From Paenibacillus periandrae (lineage in GTDB: Bacteria; Bacillota; Bacilli; Paenibacillales; NBRC-103111), in NCBI RefSeq assembly GCF_022458865.1, contig NZ_JAJNMU010000017.1, positions 1 through 64,000 on the forward strand: a DNA stretch of 64,000 nt, in the 5' to 3' direction. The notes beneath the pieces were generated by a model, which saw only the letters and a program-made list of their open reading frames with translations, was not told where the DNA came from and did no database searches. The translations under genes and the position numbers were made by a program. This document shows positions 61,563-64,000 of this stretch, in pieces. Position 1 is the first letter of the stretch. Every line of letters begins with the position of its first letter.

Positions 61563-61601
61563 ATCAGATTCCAGTATTCGACTAAAGAAAGGGTGGTTTA
61601 T

Positions 61602-63185
61602 ATGAAAATAATAATGCCGTTGACGTTAAGTGCAGTCTTAATGGGAGCCGTTCTTGCAGGCTGCAGTTCGGAAACAAGTACAGGCGGGGAAAAAACCGAA
61701 GCACCCCAGGCAGATAAAAAATACAAGCTGACCTATCTGAATCAAAATTTTGATAAAACGGTCAAGGATTCATACGCCGTTAAATATGTGCAGCAAAAAT
61801 TCAACGTCGAAGTGGAGCAGCTTCCAAGATCCAAGGATAATTTCAAGGATGAGCTCCTGCTGAAGGTGGCTTCCGGGGAAATTCCGGATGTGTGGGTGGA
61901 TTTGGGCTTTCCCGAATACGAAAAGCTTGTCAATCAGGGTGCGGTAGCGGAGATTCCCCAGGAGCTTATCGAGAAAAACGCCCCGCGTTATTGGGCCTGG
62001 CTGAAGAAGCACTTGGGTGATGATCCGTTGAAGCTGTACCGAAGAGACGGCAAAAACTATTCGATGCCGATCATCCAGACGCTGGGTCCCGACCGTACTG
62101 TCGTAAGTCTCCGTAAGGACTGGCTTGACAATGTAGGTATTACGAAAAATCCCGAGACATTGGAAGAATTTGAAGATGCCATGCGCAAATTCCGCAACAA
62201 TGATCCCGACAAGAACAGCAAAAAGGATACATACGGATGGACAGGTCAAGCTGCAGGGGTTAAAGATATATTCAGTCCTGTATTTGGTGCATTCGGAGTA
62301 TTCCCCGGTACGTTCACCGATAAGAACGGTAAGATTATTCGGGGTGAAATTGAGCCAGGTGCCAAGCAGGCGCTTACGCTGCTCAATAAATGGTACAAGG
62401 AGGAGCTGATTGATCCCGAATTCGTGCTGAATAAAGGCCCGAATGTGGACGATAAGGTCATTTCCAGCAAAGTCGGAATTGTCACTGGTTCCTGGTATCA
62501 GTTTATACAGCGGGCGGCTTTTTTTGATGGCAAGTATTATGAGAAGCTTCGTGCCAATGTGCCGAATGCCAGCTGGTTATTGACAGCGGGGCCTAAGGGA
62601 CCGGACGGTCAGCAGGGCACCGTGCAGTTAAATCCGATTGCAAGCTCCGGTGGACAATTCGGCAAGCATATGGAAAAAGATAAAGGAAAGATGGCCAAAT
62701 ATTTGCAGGTTGCCGATGCAACTGCCTTCGATGCGGAGACATTTGAAAATATCGTTTACGGAGAAAAAGGAAAAACCTACAAAAAGGGTGATAAAGGCGA
62801 TTATATTTACCTGCCTCCTTATGATAAAGAAGAGGAGCAGATCAAGTTCGGGATTGGACAGCAGTATACTTTCGTAGGTAAATCATTCAACGATTATGAA
62901 TTTCAGACTCCGTACATGACCCTTAATGAGATGATGCCTATCCGCAGGGCCAATGAACACATAGGTAAAGGTAAATATGATATTTTACAGCCGATTCAAA
63001 TTCCAGCATATAACGAAAATGTCGATACGCTGGATCAAATGACGCTAAAATATTTTATCGATATGATTACCGGACAGCGACCTGTCAGTGATTTTGATAA
63101 GTATGTTGAAGAGTGGAAAAAAGCGGGCGGTTCCAAGGTAATGGAAGAGGCCCAGAAGAAATACGAGGAGAACTTCAAGAAGTAA
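61602..63185 (+). CDS. Extracellular solute-binding lipoprotein (LplA type)
   Basis: A 527-residue lipoprotein with lipobox VLAGC near residue 20 and a charged linker. Start ATG 61602 follows AAAGGGTGG; GTG 61593 is an alternative. VASGEIPDVWVDLGFPEYEK and DDPLKLYRRDGKNYSMPIIQ are typical of the group, and the C-terminus has NIVYGEKGKTYKKGDKG. It binds the sugar for the two permeases; the sulfatase, YesM/YesN pair and oxidoreductase next to it point to an oligosaccharide, perhaps sulfated. Confidence 0.93.
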   Translation: MKIIMPLTLSAVLMGAVLAGCSSETSTGGEKTEAPQADKKYKLTYLNQNFDKTVKDSYAVKYVQQKFNVEVEQLPRSKDNFKDELLLKVASGEIPDVWVDLGFPEYEKLVNQGAVAEIPQELIEKNAPRYWAWLKKHLGDDPLKLYRRDGKNYSMPIIQTLGPDRTVVSLRKDWLDNVGITKNPETLEEFEDAMRKFRNNDPDKNSKKDTYGWTGQAAGVKDIFSPVFGAFGVFPGTFTDKNGKIIRGEIEPGAKQALTLLNKWYKEELIDPEFVLNKGPNVDDKVISSKVGIVTGSWYQFIQRAAFFDGKYYEKLRANVPNASWLLTAGPKGPDGQQGTVQLNPIASSGGQFGKHMEKDKGKMAKYLQVADATAFDAETFENIVYGEKGKTYKKGDKGDYIYLPPYDKEEEQIKFGIGQQYTFVGKSFNDYEFQTPYMTLNEMMPIRRANEHIGKGKYDILQPIQIPAYNENVDTLDQMTLKYFIDMITGQRPVSDFDKYVEEWKKAGGSKVMEEAQKKYEENFKK

Positions 63186-63212
63186 TATGCTGATGGGGGA
63201 GGGTGGACGGCT

Positions 63213-64000
63213 TTGGAACCATTAAAAGTAATTCAAATCGGCGTTGGGGGATTCGGCAGATCGTGGCTGAAAACTGTACTTAAGGAACCGGATGTCGATC
63301 TGGTAGCTATCGTGGATGTTGCCGATGATAATTTGAAATATGCGGGAGAGCTTTTACAAGAGATGGCCATTCCGATGTTCCACGATCATAATGAGGCATT
63401 GAGCAGCGTACATGCGGATGCAGTCATGATCATTACGCCACCACAGACGCACATGACCATTGCCTTCGATGTGATGAAAGCAGGCCTTCATATCTTTCTT
63501 GAGAAACCTCTGACTTATTCCTTCGAGGACGCAGTGGAGCTTGTTCGCAAGTATGAGCACTATGACAAGAAAGTGATGATTAATCAGAACTATCGCTGGA
63601 CACCCGAGATTCAGGCGATGAAGCAGGCAATTGCGAACGGCTCCATCGGAGACATCGGATATATCGACTATAGCTTCAGAAGGCTGCACAATTCGAATGT
63701 CGATACATGGCGCGTACATTCCGGGGAATTTTTGTTCACTGATGTCAGCATTCACCACTTCGATCTGATCCGATATTTACTGGAATGTGAGCCTGAGTAT
63801 GTCACCGCACAAGGCATTCGTCCATCCTGGAGCTGGTGTGAAGGCATTACAGTGGGCGGTGCCATCTTCGAATTTCCTAAGGGCATACTGATGAATTATT
63901 TTGGAAGCTTGTCCGATTTCGGATCTTCGACTACCTGGAACGGTAAAATCCGCATAACTGGAAGTGAAGGCGCAGTCGAGCTATGTAATGATATTCCGTA
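63213..64000 (+). CDS. Gfo/Idh/MocA family oxidoreductase, N-terminal part (runs off window)
   Basis: At least 262 residues, starting at TTG 63213 after GGGGGAGGGTGG, 27 bases after the binding protein. The Rossmann motif GVGGFGRSW, the EKPLTY motif near residue 94 and an IHHFDLIRYLL segment near residue 181 identify the family. It likely oxidises the sugar delivered by the importer. The end lies outside the window. Confidence 0.9.
   Translation, partial: MEPLKVIQIGVGGFGRSWLKTVLKEPDVDLVAIVDVADDNLKYAGELLQEMAIPMFHDHNEALSSVHADAVMIITPPQTHMTIAFDVMKAGLHIFLEKPLTYSFEDAVELVRKYEHYDKKVMINQNYRWTPEIQAMKQAIANGSIGDIGYIDYSFRRLHNSNVDTWRVHSGEFLFTDVSIHHFDLIRYLLECEPEYVTAQGIRPSWSWCEGITVGGAIFEFPKGILMNYFGSLSDFGSSTTWNGKIRITGSEGAVELCNDIP

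Overview
The window reads as a stretch of Paenibacillus-type (Bacillota) chromosome. Evidence is the style of the genes: many AraC regulators, YesM/YesN-type two-component pairs next to LplB/YtcP-type ABC permeases and large lipoprotein solute-binding proteins, a Ger-type spore germination operon, strong AGGAGG ribosome sites and moderate GC. No rRNA, tRNA, CRISPR array or phage genes were seen. Nearly everything serves uptake and breakdown of carbohydrates or polyols, with housekeeping genes in between.

Layout. 1-122: end of an IS3-type insertion sequence. 267-3960: AraC regulator, sugar-isomerase-like TIM barrel, Gfo/Idh/MocA oxidoreductase and LamG-like protein. 4089-10860: a fossil AraC fragment, an AraC regulator and a divergent operon with an amidohydrolase, a Rieske ferredoxin and a three-gene ABC importer. 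Together 267-10860 looks like a pathway for a glycoside with a non-sugar part. 11024-14758: GerB-GerA-GerC germination operon. 16406-22754: a decaying copy of a regulated ABC importer, with a truncated sensor, one intact permease, a permease/binding-protein fusion with an internal stop, an intact response regulator and a histidine kinase with a frameshift and an amber codon. 22890-30863: small Sm-like protein, BlaR/BlaI-like pair, oxidoreductase, AraC, small unknown genes, and an aldo/keto reductase divergent from a MerR regulator. 31218-32645: N-acetylneuraminate lyase-like gene and a VOC protein.

33020-44748 is a polyol/glycerophosphodiester region: mannitol-1-phosphate dehydrogenase, SorC regulator, phosphodiesterase, DeoR regulator, pentulose-phosphate epimerase, a gutted sugar kinase, a complete Ugp-type importer, a second phosphodiesterase and a galactitol-1-phosphate-type dehydrogenase. 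44794-54423 holds an MgtC remnant, AraC plus PhyH oxygenase, SDR, thioredoxin reductase, polysaccharide deacetylase, a drug exporter, a 29-residue membrane peptide, PrsA-like foldase and small proteins. 54439-64000 is a coherent glycan locus: sulfatase, YesN/YesM pair, LplB/YtcP/LplA importer and a sugar oxidoreductase running off the window.

The most notable signals are: the possible oxidation-then-cleavage glycoside locus with amidohydrolase and Rieske; the polyol-phosphodiester locus; two promoters that each carry four direct repeats spaced exactly 11 bp; a textbook MerR promoter with a 19-bp spacer; a shared SorC-like operator; and at least four genes damaged by internal deletions.
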